Shown here piece after piece: positions 15,504-23,989 of a stretch of 33,325 nt of DNA. The stretch is taken from NCBI GenBank assembly GCA_947588845.1, contig CANQAR010000045.1, positions 1 to 33,325 on the forward strand, written 5' to 3'. Below the pieces are notes generated by a model that saw only the letters and a list, made by a program, of their open reading frames with translations, had not been told where the DNA came from and ran no database searches. This DNA comes from an uncultured Lachnospiraceae bacterium (GTDB lineage: Bacteria > Bacillota > Clostridia > Lachnospirales > Lachnospiraceae). A program made the translations under genes and the position numbers. Positions within the stretch are counted from its first letter, which is position 1, and each line of letters opens with the position of its first letter.

Positions 15504-16919
15504 ATGGTAAAAAGAGAACTTGAGCTTTATATTCATATACCTTTTTGTGTCAGAAAATGTGCATACTGCGATTTCCTGTCCGCTCCGGCGCCGCAGGAGA
15601 CCATGCGCGCGTATGTCGATGTCCTGTGCCGGGAGATCCTCGAATTTCCGTGGGCAGAGCAGTATGAGGTATCCACTGTCTTTTTCGGCGGAGGAACGCC
15701 GTCCATACTGCCGCCGGAGCTTATGGAGAAAATCCTGCATGCCATACACGAAAAATTTGATTTTGTGCAGGACGGGAATGAAAAAGACAGGGCGAGGAAA
15801 TGCTCAGCCAGGCAGCAGGATGCAGACGACGGGCCGGAAAAACCATCCAAGAAGATATTTCCGTATGGTGAGACAGGAAGAATTTCAGAACAGGATCAGG
15901 AAATCGGATGTGCGCAGGAACTTCCGGAAATCACAATCGAGTGTAATCCCGGTACTGCGGATGAAAAAAAGCTGACCGCATGGCGGCGTATGGGAATCAA
16001 CCGCCTGAGTCTTGGCCTGCAGTCTGCGGACAATGAGGAACTGCGCCGTCTTGGCAGAATCCATACGTGGGAAGATTTTCTTGCGACTTACCATGATGCG
16101 CGCCAGGCAGGTTTTGAGAATATCAACGTTGACCTGATGTCCGCGCTGCCCGGACAGACTGTGAGTTCGTGGAAGCGGACGCTGGAGAAAGTACTTGCCC
16201 TTAAACCGGAACATATTTCAGCGTACAGCCTGATTATTGAAGAAGGAACGCCGTTTTACGATCGATACCACGAAGATGCCCGCAGGCGGGATGCAGGGGA
16301 GCCCTGCCGGGAGCTGCCTTCCGAGGAGGAAGAGCGGGAGATGTATCGGCTGACGGAGCAGTATCTGCAGGAGGCAGGTATGTACCGGTATGAGATTTCA
16401 AACTATGCCCTGCCCGGATATGAATGCCGCCACAACTGCGGTTACTGGAGGCGGACTGAGTATGCCGGATTCGGCCTGGGGGCCGCTTCGCTTCTTTCCC
16501 AGCAGGAGGCTGTATCCTGTGGGCCGGAGGGAAGTTCGCGGGCTGCTTTGGGCTGGTGCCGCACGATTGACGCTGGCAGGGATGAAATGCAGCCCCATAC
16601 AGTTTCTCTGAAAAATTATCGCAGCAAAAATCCGGAAGATCTGGACGCTTATCTGGCGTATGATTTTTCAGGCAGGCAGGTGGAAGAATTGTCCAGGAGG
16701 GATCAGATGGAGGAATTTATGTTCCTGGGGCTGCGCATGACGAAAGGCGTGTCGGAGAGAGTATTTGAGGAAACTTTTGGCATTCCGATTGGTCAGGTTT
16801 ACGGAGCAGAACTGGAAAAACTTGAGGGACAGAAGCTGCTGTGCAGAAAGAACGGAAGAATATTCCTGAGTCCGCGCGGGACGGACCTTGCGAATTACGT
16901 CATGGCGGAATTTCTGTGA
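15504..16919 (+). CDS. hemW: Radical SAM heme chaperone HemW (enlarged)
   Basis: HemW is a coproporphyrinogen-oxidase-like radical SAM protein that binds heme and a 4Fe-4S cluster. The cluster motif C15-VRK-C19-AY-C22 follows HIPF, and FFGGGTPSIL (about 60-69), ITIECNPGT and NRLSLGLQS fit the family well. At 471 residues it is about 90 longer than usual: a charged, low-complexity insertion lies at about residues 88-138, between KFDFV and LPEITIECNPGT, and a second one near 330-370. The start ATG 15504 places the cluster motif at the usual distance; AGGACAGAGAG precedes it. It follows lepA as in many clostridia, but hrcA-grpE-dnaK, often next, is absent from the following positions. Confidence 0.92.
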   Translation: MVKRELELYIHIPFCVRKCAYCDFLSAPAPQETMRAYVDVLCREILEFPWAEQYEVSTVFFGGGTPSILPPELMEKILHAIHEKFDFVQDGNEKDRARKCSARQQDADDGPEKPSKKIFPYGETGRISEQDQEIGCAQELPEITIECNPGTADEKKLTAWRRMGINRLSLGLQSADNEELRRLGRIHTWEDFLATYHDARQAGFENINVDLMSALPGQTVSSWKRTLEKVLALKPEHISAYSLIIEEGTPFYDRYHEDARRRDAGEPCRELPSEEEEREMYRLTEQYLQEAGMYRYEISNYALPGYECRHNCGYWRRTEYAGFGLGAASLLSQQEAVSCGPEGSSRAALGWCRTIDAGRDEMQPHTVSLKNYRSKNPEDLDAYLAYDFSGRQVEELSRRDQMEEFMFLGLRMTKGVSERVFEETFGIPIGQVYGAELEKLEGQKLLCRKNGRIFLSPRGTDLANYVMAEFL

Positions 16920-17011
16920 AAAACACTCCGCCGGATCCGTTGTTTTCAAAAAATGAAAATTCTCTTAAGGAAAGCTGACAGAAATTTACATTCTTTTAAT
17001 TATTGCAATGG

Positions 17012-17040
17012 TTGTTTTTTAAGATAAAGCGCGATAAAAT
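17012..17040 (+). promoter_or_regulatory. Putative promoter of the PLC-SPFH operon
   Basis: TTGTTT (17012-17017) and TAAAAT (17035-17040) are 17 bases apart within an AT-rich upstream region. Transcription would start about 55 bases before the ATG at 17103. Confidence 0.5.
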
Positions 17041-17102
17041 AGTGAAGGTTATTCAAAAAATCAAATGCTCTATGAGTATAGGGGCAAGGGGAGGAATACA
17101 TA

Positions 17103-17714
17103 ATGCGCAAAAAATCACACATTGCTCTGGCGCGTTATCTGGTCAGGAATAGCTGCAATCTTGATCTGTTTCAGCATAAAAAAGTATTTTATTTTGGGTC
17201 GATCCAGCCGGATCTGAATCCGGGGATGATCTCCACGCCGCATGAGTTTGAATCTTCCTACGGGAAATTAAAGGAAACGATCCTGGAACTGACTGCGGGT
17301 TTCCACGGAGGAACGGATTCCGCATCATTCTGGAGAAATCTCGGGATCGTGCTCCATTACATAGCGGATTACTTTACATTTCCGCACAATTCCAACTATG
17401 AGGGAACGCTGAAAGACCATTGTCTTCATGAGCGGGATATGAAATATTATCTGCGTTATTTTGTGCAGACGCCGGAGGCTGCCGTGATCCTGCACAGACA
17501 GAAGTACAGGGAAAAATGGGCGGAGACGCCGGAAGATCTGTTCCGCTATATAGAAGAAGCGCACTGGTGTTATCTGCGCCGGAGTCATTCTGTGGAGGAT
17601 GACTGCAGATGGATTGTGGAGATATGTTCCTACAGCATGGAATCTCTGCTGTATATGGCAGGTCAGATGGAAAATGCTTCCGCGTTCGCAGGAACCGCAG
17701 CAAAGGCGGCATAA
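17103..17714 (+). CDS. Zinc-dependent phospholipase C family protein
   Basis: The 203-residue protein fits the bacterial zinc-dependent phospholipase C family (Pfam Zn_dep_PLPC). It starts MRKKSHIALARYLV, has GSIQPDLNP near residues 34-42, and then LHYIADYFTFPHN (about 84-96), a helix with His and Asp ligands, and DHCLHERDM. No signal peptide is evident, so unlike secreted clostridial alpha-toxins this protein should be cytoplasmic; many such short homologues of unknown substrate occur in Lachnospiraceae. GAGGAATACATA precedes the ATG. Only 27 bases separate it from the SPFH gene, implying an operon with a membrane-linked role. Enzyme activity is unproven. Confidence 0.8.
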   Translation: MRKKSHIALARYLVRNSCNLDLFQHKKVFYFGSIQPDLNPGMISTPHEFESSYGKLKETILELTAGFHGGTDSASFWRNLGIVLHYIADYFTFPHNSNYEGTLKDHCLHERDMKYYLRYFVQTPEAAVILHRQKYREKWAETPEDLFRYIEEAHWCYLRRSHSVEDDCRWIVEICSYSMESLLYMAGQMENASAFAGTAAKAA

Positions 17715-17741
17715 GAGGCTGCTGCCGGAAAAGGAGTTTTT

Positions 17742-19175
17742 ATGGGACTGATCAAAGCTTTTGCGGGAGCTGTCGGAAGTACGCTCGCGGATCAATGGAA
17801 GGAATATTTTTACTGTGAGGCCATGCCCGCGGATGTGCTTGTCCGCCGGGGAAGGAAACGCGCGTCAGGCCGCCTTTTCGGGCGGGGCGGATCTGATTCC
17901 GTCATCACGGACGGTTCCGCAATCGCGGTGGCTGACGGACAGTGCATGATGATTGTGGAGCAGGGCAAGGTTGTCGAGGTCGGCGCCGAGCCGGGCATAT
18001 ATACATACGACAGTTCGCTTGCGCCGACGGTCTTTTCCGGAGATCTCGGGGACGGGGTACGGAGGACTTTTGAGGAAATCGGAAAGCGGTTTGCGTACGG
18101 AGGGCATGCGGCGGCCGATCAGAGGGTTTATTATTTTAACACAAAGGAGATCATGGGAAATAAATACGGGACGGCGGCGCCTGTTCCGTTCCGCGTGATT
18201 GATCCGAATATCGGACTGGATGTGGATATCGCGATCCGCTGCAATGGAGAGTATTCTTATCGGATTGAGGATCCGATTCTGTTTTACACGAATGTCTGCG
18301 GCAACGTTTCGGATGAATTTGACCGCTCGCAAATTGAGAGTCAGCTGAAGAGCGAACTGATGACGGCGCTTCAGCCGGCTTTTGCCAGAATCTCCGCACT
18401 GGGGATCCGTTACAGCGCGCTTCCGGGCTGTACGATGGAGATTGCCGACGCGCTGAACGATGTCCTGACGAAAAAATGGAGAAATCAGAGAGGTATTGTG
18501 ATCGCTTCCTTCGGCGTGAATTCTGTGTCCGCGTCCAAAGAGGATGAGGACATGGTTAAACAGCTCCAGAAGAGCGCAGTGATGCGGGATCCGTCGATGG
18601 CCGCAGCCCAGCTTGTCGGGGCGCAGGCCGACGCAATGCGCGCGGCCGCCGCGAACAGGAATGGGGCCATGACCGGCTTTATGGGCATGGGCATGGCGTC
18701 ACAGGCCGGCGGTATGAACGCGGCAGATTTGTTTGCGATGGGGCAGCAGGGCGTTTATGGCCGCGGAAACGGATCTATGATGAGTCGGCAGGGCGCGGCA
18801 GGAGACAGAAGCGGAGCTGCTTCAGAAATGGGCGAAGATTCTGAAGGATACAGAACGCCGCAGAGCGGGGATCGAGGCGCTTCCCCACGGGACAACGGAC
18901 ATGCGGCTTCCGGCTGGACCTGCAGTTGCGGGGCAGTCAATACAGGAAAATTCTGTACGGAATGCGGACAGCCCAGGCCGGCAGAGGGCTGGACCTGCAA
19001 ATGCGGAACGGTCAACACAGGAAAATTCTGTTCAGAGTGCGGTGCGAGACGGCCGGTTGGAGCGCCCGTATATCAATGCGACAAATGCGGCTGGCGTCCC
19101 GAGGATCCGTCCAGACCGCCCAGATTCTGCCCCGAATGTGGAGATCCGTTTGACGAGGGAGATCTTGTCCAGTGA
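17742..19175 (+). CDS. ydjI: SPFH-domain protein with three C-terminal zinc ribbons (YdjI-like)
   Basis: This 477-residue protein resembles Bacillus subtilis YdjI, an SPFH/band-7-type scaffold recruited to membranes. The SPFH-like region covers about residues 20-270, beginning SLADQWKEYFYCEAMPADVLVRRG-like sequence and including GTAAPVPFRVIDPNIGLDV. A Met/Gly/Ala-rich segment follows (about 290-345). The C-terminus has three short zinc ribbons: CSCG..CTECG, CKCG..CSECG and CDKCG..CPECG. AAAGGAG precedes the ATG. The zinc-ribbon and TPM genes downstream are counterparts of B. subtilis YdjG and YdjH, which are known to work with YdjI in membrane targeting. The order here (I, G, H) differs from Bacillus (F, G, H, I), and no PspA homologue is next to it. 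Confidence 0.85.
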   Translation: MGLIKAFAGAVGSTLADQWKEYFYCEAMPADVLVRRGRKRASGRLFGRGGSDSVITDGSAIAVADGQCMMIVEQGKVVEVGAEPGIYTYDSSLAPTVFSGDLGDGVRRTFEEIGKRFAYGGHAAADQRVYYFNTKEIMGNKYGTAAPVPFRVIDPNIGLDVDIAIRCNGEYSYRIEDPILFYTNVCGNVSDEFDRSQIESQLKSELMTALQPAFARISALGIRYSALPGCTMEIADALNDVLTKKWRNQRGIVIASFGVNSVSASKEDEDMVKQLQKSAVMRDPSMAAAQLVGAQADAMRAAAANRNGAMTGFMGMGMASQAGGMNAADLFAMGQQGVYGRGNGSMMSRQGAAGDRSGAASEMGEDSEGYRTPQSGDRGASPRDNGHAASGWTCSCGAVNTGKFCTECGQPRPAEGWTCKCGTVNTGKFCSECGARRPVGAPVYQCDKCGWRPEDPSRPPRFCPECGDPFDEGDLVQ

Positions 19176-19256
19176 AAGTACAGAGATTTTTGCGGTGCGG
19201 TTCAAACATAAGTTTCCGGTTAATGAGAAATATCACAGAATAAATATGTGTGGCTT

Positions 19257-19294
19257 ATCGCCGGGCAACGTCTGATGTCCGGCGATTTGTATTT
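19257..19294 (+). terminator. Terminator or attenuator between ydjI-like and ydjG-like genes
   Basis: ATCGCCGGGCA (19257-19267) pairs with TGTCCGGCGAT (19276-19286) over 11 positions with one G-U pair and an 8-base loop, and is followed by TTGTATTT. The T-rich tail is imperfect, so it may reduce rather than stop readthrough into the next gene. Confidence 0.6.
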
Positions 19295-19334
19295 CCGTGA
19301 AGGCAAAGTGAAGGAAAGGGAAGGAGGGAATGCG

Positions 19335-20414
19335 ATGTCAGGCATTTTGGAATATAAATGTCCCTGCTGTGGCGGGGCAATAACGTTTGACAGCAGAGCC
19401 CAGAAAATGAAATGTCCTTACTGTGACACGGAATTTGACATGGATACACTGCGTCAATTTGAGGAGGAAGAGATTCGGGAGGATTCCGGTCCGGACTGGA
19501 GGACAGCGGAAAAGGAGAGAGAGGAACTCCGGGACGAAGGAGATGGACTCGTCTCCTATGTCTGCGAGTCCTGCGGCGGTGAGATTATCGCGGAGCAGAC
19601 GATGGCGGCGTCAAGGTGTCCCTGCTGTGACAATCCCGTCATTGTCATGAAACAGCTGAGCGGCATGGCAAAACCGGATCTGGTGATCCCGTTTAAGCTC
19701 GACAAAAAGCAGGCGAAGGAAAATCTGAAGAGGCATCTGAAGAACAAAATGCTGCTTCCGCGCTCCTTCCGGACAGAAAGCAAACTGGAAGAAGTCAAGG
19801 GAGTTTATGTCCCATTCTGGCTGTTTGACTGTGAGGCTCAGGCAGACCTGCGCTACCGGGCGACGCGGATCCGCCACTGGACGAGCGGCGATTATAATTA
19901 TACGGAAACATCGCATTATCTGGTCAGCCGTACCGGGGATCTGGCCTTTGATTACGTGCCGGTGGACGGTTCGGAGAAAATGGCAAATGACCTGATGGAG
20001 TCGATCGAACCGTTCCGTTATGAGGATGCGGTGGATTTTCAGACTGCGTATCTGTCCGGCTATCTGGCTGACAAATATGATGTTTCTTCCAGTGAATGCT
20101 ATGCCCGCGCGAATGAGCGCATTGCGGAGAGCACGGAGCGGGTATTTGCGGATACCGTTATAGGTTATGCGACCTGCATTCCGGAGAAAAAGGACATCCG
20201 TCTTCGGCAGGGACGGGTCAGCTACGCGCTGCTTCCGGTCTGGATTTTACATACAAAATACAGGGGAAAGCTGTATACATTTGCGATGAACGGACAGACA
20301 GGAAAATTTGTGGGGGATCTGCCGATGGATGCGGGACGGGCGTTCGCGGCAGCGGGGAGTGCGTTTCTGTCGGCAGCGCTTATTGCGCTGCTGGTTATGA
20401 TGGTATTGCTGTGA
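19335..20414 (+). CDS. ydjG: Zinc-ribbon membrane protein (YdjG-like)
   Basis: This 359-residue protein has two N-terminal zinc ribbons, CPCCGG..CPYCD (about residues 9-29) and CESCGG..CPCCD (about 77-103), of the TFIIB type. A central region of mostly charged and aromatic sequence follows (PFWLFDCEAQADLRYRA and similar), and a single membrane helix ends the protein (SAALIALLVMMVLL). This architecture matches YdjG-type proteins, which with a TPM protein recruit the SPFH protein to the membrane in Bacillus. I chose ATG 19335 because AAGGAGGG (19321-19328) is 6 bases before it; the frame is open upstream to 19248 but lacks the zinc-ribbon context and a good site. Confidence 0.82.
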   Translation: MSGILEYKCPCCGGAITFDSRAQKMKCPYCDTEFDMDTLRQFEEEEIREDSGPDWRTAEKEREELRDEGDGLVSYVCESCGGEIIAEQTMAASRCPCCDNPVIVMKQLSGMAKPDLVIPFKLDKKQAKENLKRHLKNKMLLPRSFRTESKLEEVKGVYVPFWLFDCEAQADLRYRATRIRHWTSGDYNYTETSHYLVSRTGDLAFDYVPVDGSEKMANDLMESIEPFRYEDAVDFQTAYLSGYLADKYDVSSSECYARANERIAESTERVFADTVIGYATCIPEKKDIRLRQGRVSYALLPVWILHTKYRGKLYTFAMNGQTGKFVGDLPMDAGRAFAAAGSAFLSAALIALLVMMVLL

Positions 20415-20504
20415 GGAAACCAATATTTCTGCACTGAGTATGCGAAATATGTCTGAGATATAAGATTTTTCTTATTATTTGTGCCGACAATCAGGAGGCG
20501 GCGA

Positions 20505-21341
20505 ATGGAGATATTTATGAAAAAGATACGATTTACCGGGGCAGCCATGTGCGTTCTTCTTGCCGTTACATTTCTTTGTACAGCCGGGCAGCAGGTCCTT
20601 GCGGCCGGCGACAAAGTGGTCGATATGGCCGGACTGCTCTCAGAAAAACAGGAAGAACGGCTTGAGAAGCGGCTGAGTGAAGTCGCGGAAAAATACAGCT
20701 GTGATGTGGCCGTGGTCACAACTGATTCAACCGGCGGTTTGTCCCCGATGAGGTATGCGGATGATTATTATGAAAATAACGGATACGGCGTCGGACCGAA
20801 CCGGGACGGCCTTCTTTTGCTGATCAGCATGGAAGAACGCGACTGGTGGATCACGACGTGGGGCAGCGCGATCGATACCTTTACGGATTACGGGATAGAG
20901 GTGATCGGTGATGAGATCGTCGGGGAACTGGGTAATGCTGATTACTATGAAGCATTTATGGAGTTTGCCGACCTGACGGAGAATTTTATGAAGCAGGCGC
21001 AGCAGGGAGAGCCGTATGATGTGTATCACGAATACAAGGCGCCGTTTCCGTTTGCCGGAAAGCTTGCGATCGCCTGTGGAATCGGGTTCCTGGCAGCTTT
21101 GTTTACACTGCTCGGCTTTCGGGCGCAGCTTCGCAGCGTGTCGTACGAGAAAGGAGCGCGCCAGTACGTCAAACAGGGAAGTTTCCATCTGACACGCTCG
21201 AAAGATCTTTATCTCTATCGTACCGTCACGCGGACGAAGATTGAGAGGCCGGAGCCATCCGGACATGGCGGCGGGGGCGGAAGTCATACGCATACGACCT
21301 CCGGCGGAAGCACGGCTGGAGGCGGCGGGGGGAAATTCTGA
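20505..21341 (+). CDS. ydjH: TPM-domain membrane protein (YdjH-like)
   Basis: The 278-residue protein has a signal-type N-terminus (KKIRFTGAAMCVLLAVTFLC), then a TPM domain (about residues 35-165, with DMAGLLSEKQEERLEKRL, YGVGPNRDGLLLLISMEERDWWITTWG). TPM domains are extracytoplasmic and occur in membrane maintenance and photosystem repair proteins. A transmembrane helix follows (KLAIACGIGFLAALFTLLGF, about 180-200), then a cytoplasmic tail ending in a Gly/His/Thr-rich stretch. I chose ATG 20505, 6 bases after AGGAGG (20493-20498); ATG 20517 is an alternative. With the two genes before it this forms a YdjI/G/H-like set. Confidence 0.85.
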   Translation: MEIFMKKIRFTGAAMCVLLAVTFLCTAGQQVLAAGDKVVDMAGLLSEKQEERLEKRLSEVAEKYSCDVAVVTTDSTGGLSPMRYADDYYENNGYGVGPNRDGLLLLISMEERDWWITTWGSAIDTFTDYGIEVIGDEIVGELGNADYYEAFMEFADLTENFMKQAQQGEPYDVYHEYKAPFPFAGKLAIACGIGFLAALFTLLGFRAQLRSVSYEKGARQYVKQGSFHLTRSKDLYLYRTVTRTKIERPEPSGHGGGGGSHTHTTSGGSTAGGGGGKF

Positions 21342-21364
21342 AGTACGGGATTCTGAAAGTTTTT

Positions 21365-21395
21365 AAGCCCCTTGACTGAGAATGACAAGGGGCTT
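21365..21395. terminator. Hairpin between convergent genes
   Basis: AAGCCCCTTG (21365-21374) pairs perfectly with CAAGGGGCTT (21386-21395) across an 11-base loop. It lies between the ends of the TPM gene and the ABC-F gene and probably terminates both, although neither side has a long T-run. Confidence 0.6.
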
Positions 21396-21478
21396 GATTC
21401 ATATAAGGAGAAGCTTATCTCCTGATCCTCCGGGGATCCTGCGTTTACATGGACGGATACAGTCTGTCTGGACGAAGA

Positions 21479-23116
21479 TCAGTTGTCCTCCAGCTTATCC
21501 TCCATCGTGTACACCTGTCTCTTTCTTGCCATCTCGTCGCTGTCGAGATATTCGTCGTACGTGGTGATCTTGTCGATCAGCTTTCCGTTCGGCAGAAACT
21601 CCATAATGCGGTTTGCCGTCGTCTGCACGATCTGGTGGTCACGCGAAGAGAAGAGTTCGACGCCCGGGAACTTGACCATGCCGTTGTTCAGGGCAGTGAT
21701 CGCTTCCATATCAAGATGGTTCGTCGGCTCGTCGAAGATCAGGACGTTGGCGCCCGAGATCATCATCTTCGAGAGCATGCAGCGCACGCGCTCGCCGCCG
21801 GAGAGAACCTTGAGCTGCTTGACGCCATCCTCGCCGGCGAACAGCATACGACCGAGGAAGCCGCGGACATAGGTGGCGTCCTTGATTTCGGAGTACTGGG
21901 TCAACCAGTCCGCGATGCAGAGGTCGCTGTCAAATTCCCTGGTGTTGTCCTTCGGAAAATAAGCGCGTGAGGTGGTGACGCCCCATTTGAATTTTCCTTC
22001 ATCCGGTTCTATCTCGCCCATCAGGATCTGGAAAAAGGTAGTTTTTGCCAGTTCATTTCCGCCGACAAATGCCACTTTGTCGTCATGGCCGAGCGTGAAG
22101 GTGATATTATCGAGCACTTTGACGCCGTCGATGGTCTTGGAGAGATTTTCCACCATCAGAACCTCATTTCCGATCGTGCGGTTCGGACGGAAGTCGATGT
22201 ACGGATATTTTCTGCTGGACGGTTTGATCTCCTCGAGCTGAATCTTCTCAAGTGCTCTCTTTCTTGAAGTCGCCTGCTTGGATTTGGAGGCGTTCGCGGA
22301 AAAACGGGAGATAAATTCCTGCAGTTCTTTGATTTTTTCTTCTTTTTTCTTGTTTGCTTCCTTCATCTGACGGATCAGAAGCTGGCTGGACTCGTACCAG
22401 AAATCATAGTTTCCGGCATAGAGCTGAATTTTTCCATAGTCGATATCGGCGGTGTACGTACACACCTTGTTGAGAAAGTAACGGTCATGAGACACGACGA
22501 TGACGGTATTTTTGAAGTTGATCAGAAATTCTTCCAGCCAGTTGATCGCTTCGAGGTCAAGATGGTTCGTCGGCTCGTCGAGCAGCAGAATGTCCGGATT
22601 GCCAAACAACGCCCGCGCAAGCAGCACTTTGACCTTCTCGTTTCCGTTCAGATCCTTCATCATCGCGTAGTGGAGATCCGTGTCGATGCCAAGTCCGTTC
22701 AGCAGAGAAGCCGCGTCGGACTCCGCCTCCCAGCCGTTCATCTCGGCAAATTCGCCTTCAAGTTCGCTTGCGCGGATGCCGTCCGCGTCCGTGAAATCTT
22801 CCTTGGCGTAAATTGCGTCCTTTTCTTTCATGATATCGTACAGCCGCTGATTTCCCATGATCACGGTATCCAGAACAGGAAATTCATCATACTTGAAATG
22901 GTCCTGCTCCAGTACGGAAAGGCGCTGTCCCGGAGTGACGGCGATATCTCCGTTCGTCGTCTCAAGATTTCCTGAGAGAATTTTCAGGAAAGTCGATTTG
23001 CCGGCGCCGTTTGCGCCGATCAGACCGTAACAGTTTCCTTCTGTAAATTTGATATTGACATTTTCAAATAACGCTTTCTTTCCTACCCGGTAAGTCACAT
23101 TGTTTGCACTGATCAT
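21479..23116 (-). CDS. ykpA: ABC-F family ATPase (YkpA-type)
   Basis: This 545-residue protein has two ABC ATPase domains joined by a charged linker and no membrane helices, the ABC-F form; ABC-F proteins act on the ribosome. It closely resembles the B. subtilis YkpA/E. coli YbiT group. Domain 1: Walker A GANGAGKS (residues 34-41), signature LNGNEKVKVLLARAL (degenerate; usually LSGGE), Walker B ILLLDEPTNHLD. Domain 2: Walker A is GGNELAKTT, lacking the standard glycine, while the signature VLSGGERVRCML and Walker B VLIFDEPTNHLD are intact. Such deviations are known in this subgroup. The linker KKKEEKIKELQEFISRFSANASK is typical. A promoter lies at 23181-23208. It is not one of the obvious antibiotic-resistance ABC-F lineages by these motifs. 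Confidence 0.93.
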   Translation of the reverse strand: MISANNVTYRVGKKALFENVNIKFTEGNCYGLIGANGAGKSTFLKILSGNLETTNGDIAVTPGQRLSVLEQDHFKYDEFPVLDTVIMGNQRLYDIMKEKDAIYAKEDFTDADGIRASELEGEFAEMNGWEAESDAASLLNGLGIDTDLHYAMMKDLNGNEKVKVLLARALFGNPDILLLDEPTNHLDLEAINWLEEFLINFKNTVIVVSHDRYFLNKVCTYTADIDYGKIQLYAGNYDFWYESSQLLIRQMKEANKKKEEKIKELQEFISRFSANASKSKQATSRKRALEKIQLEEIKPSSRKYPYIDFRPNRTIGNEVLMVENLSKTIDGVKVLDNITFTLGHDDKVAFVGGNELAKTTFFQILMGEIEPDEGKFKWGVTTSRAYFPKDNTREFDSDLCIADWLTQYSEIKDATYVRGFLGRMLFAGEDGVKQLKVLSGGERVRCMLSKMMISGANVLIFDEPTNHLDMEAITALNNGMVKFPGVELFSSRDHQIVQTTANRIMEFLPNGKLIDKITTYDEYLDSDEMARKRQVYTMEDKLEDN

Positions 23117-23180
23117 CTGATAACCTCGTTTTCGTAGTTAGTTTTGTTGGTTTGTTCTTCCCCTGATAAAGTTCCTTCTT

Positions 23181-23208
23181 ATTGTAACGAAAAACAGAAA
23201 AAATGCAA
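23181..23208 (-). promoter_or_regulatory. Putative promoter of the ABC-F gene
   Basis: On the minus strand TTGCAT (23208-23203) and TACAAT (23186-23181) are 16 bases apart. The start would lie about 60 bases before the ATG at 23116. Confidence 0.55.
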
Positions 23209-23249
23209 GTGTTTCCGCAGAAAAAGGAAGAGAAAAGACAAAAAGGATA

Positions 23250-23678
23250 TCAGTAAACTTCGATAAAGCGGCTGCGGAATTCGTCAAAGTATTTTCTGCC
23301 GAGAGGCAGGGTTACGCGGCAGTCAAGCGTCACGCCTTCTGTTCTCGAAAAATGCGAGATGCGGGCCAGGTTCACAGCATAGGATTTATGACACCGGACA
23401 AACCGGGACGGAGGAAGTTCTTTGAAAATCTGCGAGAAGGTCATTCTTACGGTGTAGTCTTTTGCAGGTGTGTGAACCGTCAGATCGTGGTTCAGAACTT
23501 CCAGGTAAAGGATGCTGTCAACCGGGATCTGAACATATTTGCGGTTATATTTTAAAATAATATTTTTCGACTCTGTCTGACGCTTCAAATCGGGGTTCAT
23601 CTCTTTTTCACACGGGGCTGCCATAGACTGCACAAAGTCCATCTTATCGTTACGGACAGCAATATCATATACGGGCAT
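23250..23678 (-). CDS. LytTR-type DNA-binding regulator
   Basis: The 142-residue protein has a short N-terminal segment of about 35 residues and a C-terminal LytTR DNA-binding domain (about residues 40-140): ILKYNRKYVQIPVDSILYLEV, VRMTFSQIFKELPPSRFVRCHKSYAVNLARIS, and LPLGRKYFDEFRSRFIE. There is no receiver domain, so it is not a standard response regulator. I chose ATG 23678 because AAAGGAG (23693-23687) is 8 bases upstream; the frame also opens at ATG 23699, but that lacks such a site. It is divergent from a second LytTR protein, and the 290-base gap between them holds direct repeats and a palindrome suited to regulator binding. Confidence 0.88.
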   Translation of the reverse strand: MPVYDIAVRNDKMDFVQSMAAPCEKEMNPDLKRQTESKNIILKYNRKYVQIPVDSILYLEVLNHDLTVHTPAKDYTVRMTFSQIFKELPPSRFVRCHKSYAVNLARISHFSRTEGVTLDCRVTLPLGRKYFDEFRSRFIEVY

Positions 23679-23747
23679 TCCTGTTTCTCCTTTATTCATG
23701 GTGCCGCCCTGTCTGCAGGGTATTTTGTGTCATGGAAAATTTTGTTC

Positions 23748-23763
23748 TGTGACATTAATCACA
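23748..23763. promoter_or_regulatory. Crp/Fnr-type palindrome
   Basis: TGTGA-N6-TCACA is a perfect match to the classical Crp-type operator, lying between the two divergent LytTR genes, about 70 bases before the minus-strand start. Clostridia encode several Crp/Fnr family regulators, but no cognate protein is visible in this window. Confidence 0.45.
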
Positions 23764-23836
23764 CGATCAATAAAATAGTATTTAATTTTGTTACCATAAC
23801 ATTTTCATGCTGCTTTTTCAATGTGCTCTTGTATTT

Positions 23837-23869
23837 TCACTTGTTTTTTATGTTATATCACTTGTTTTT
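23837..23869 (+). promoter_or_regulatory. Direct repeats, likely LytTR operator
   Basis: TCACTTGTTTTT occurs at 23837-23848 and again at 23858-23869, exactly 21 bases apart, about two helical turns. LytTR proteins typically bind paired direct repeats with this spacing. The second copy overlaps the -35 box of the promoter at 23862-23890, so the site should control the downstream LytTR gene, possibly by autoregulation. Confidence 0.6.
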
Positions 23870-23890
23870 CTGTGTTTCACGGTGTATAAT
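23862..23890 (+). promoter_or_regulatory. Promoter of the NTF2-like/LytTR gene
   Basis: TTGTTT (23862-23867) and a perfect TATAAT (23885-23890) are 17 bases apart. Transcription would start near 23897, about 90 bases before the ATG at 23990. The -35 lies inside the second LytTR-type repeat. Confidence 0.65.
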
Positions 23891-23989
23891 AGAAAAACAG
23901 AAAGGCCTCCGGCAGAAGGCTTTCTGTATTGCAAAGCGCTGCTGCCGGTCACAGAGTGAACAGCAGCCGCTTCAGCCTGGAGTGATCTT

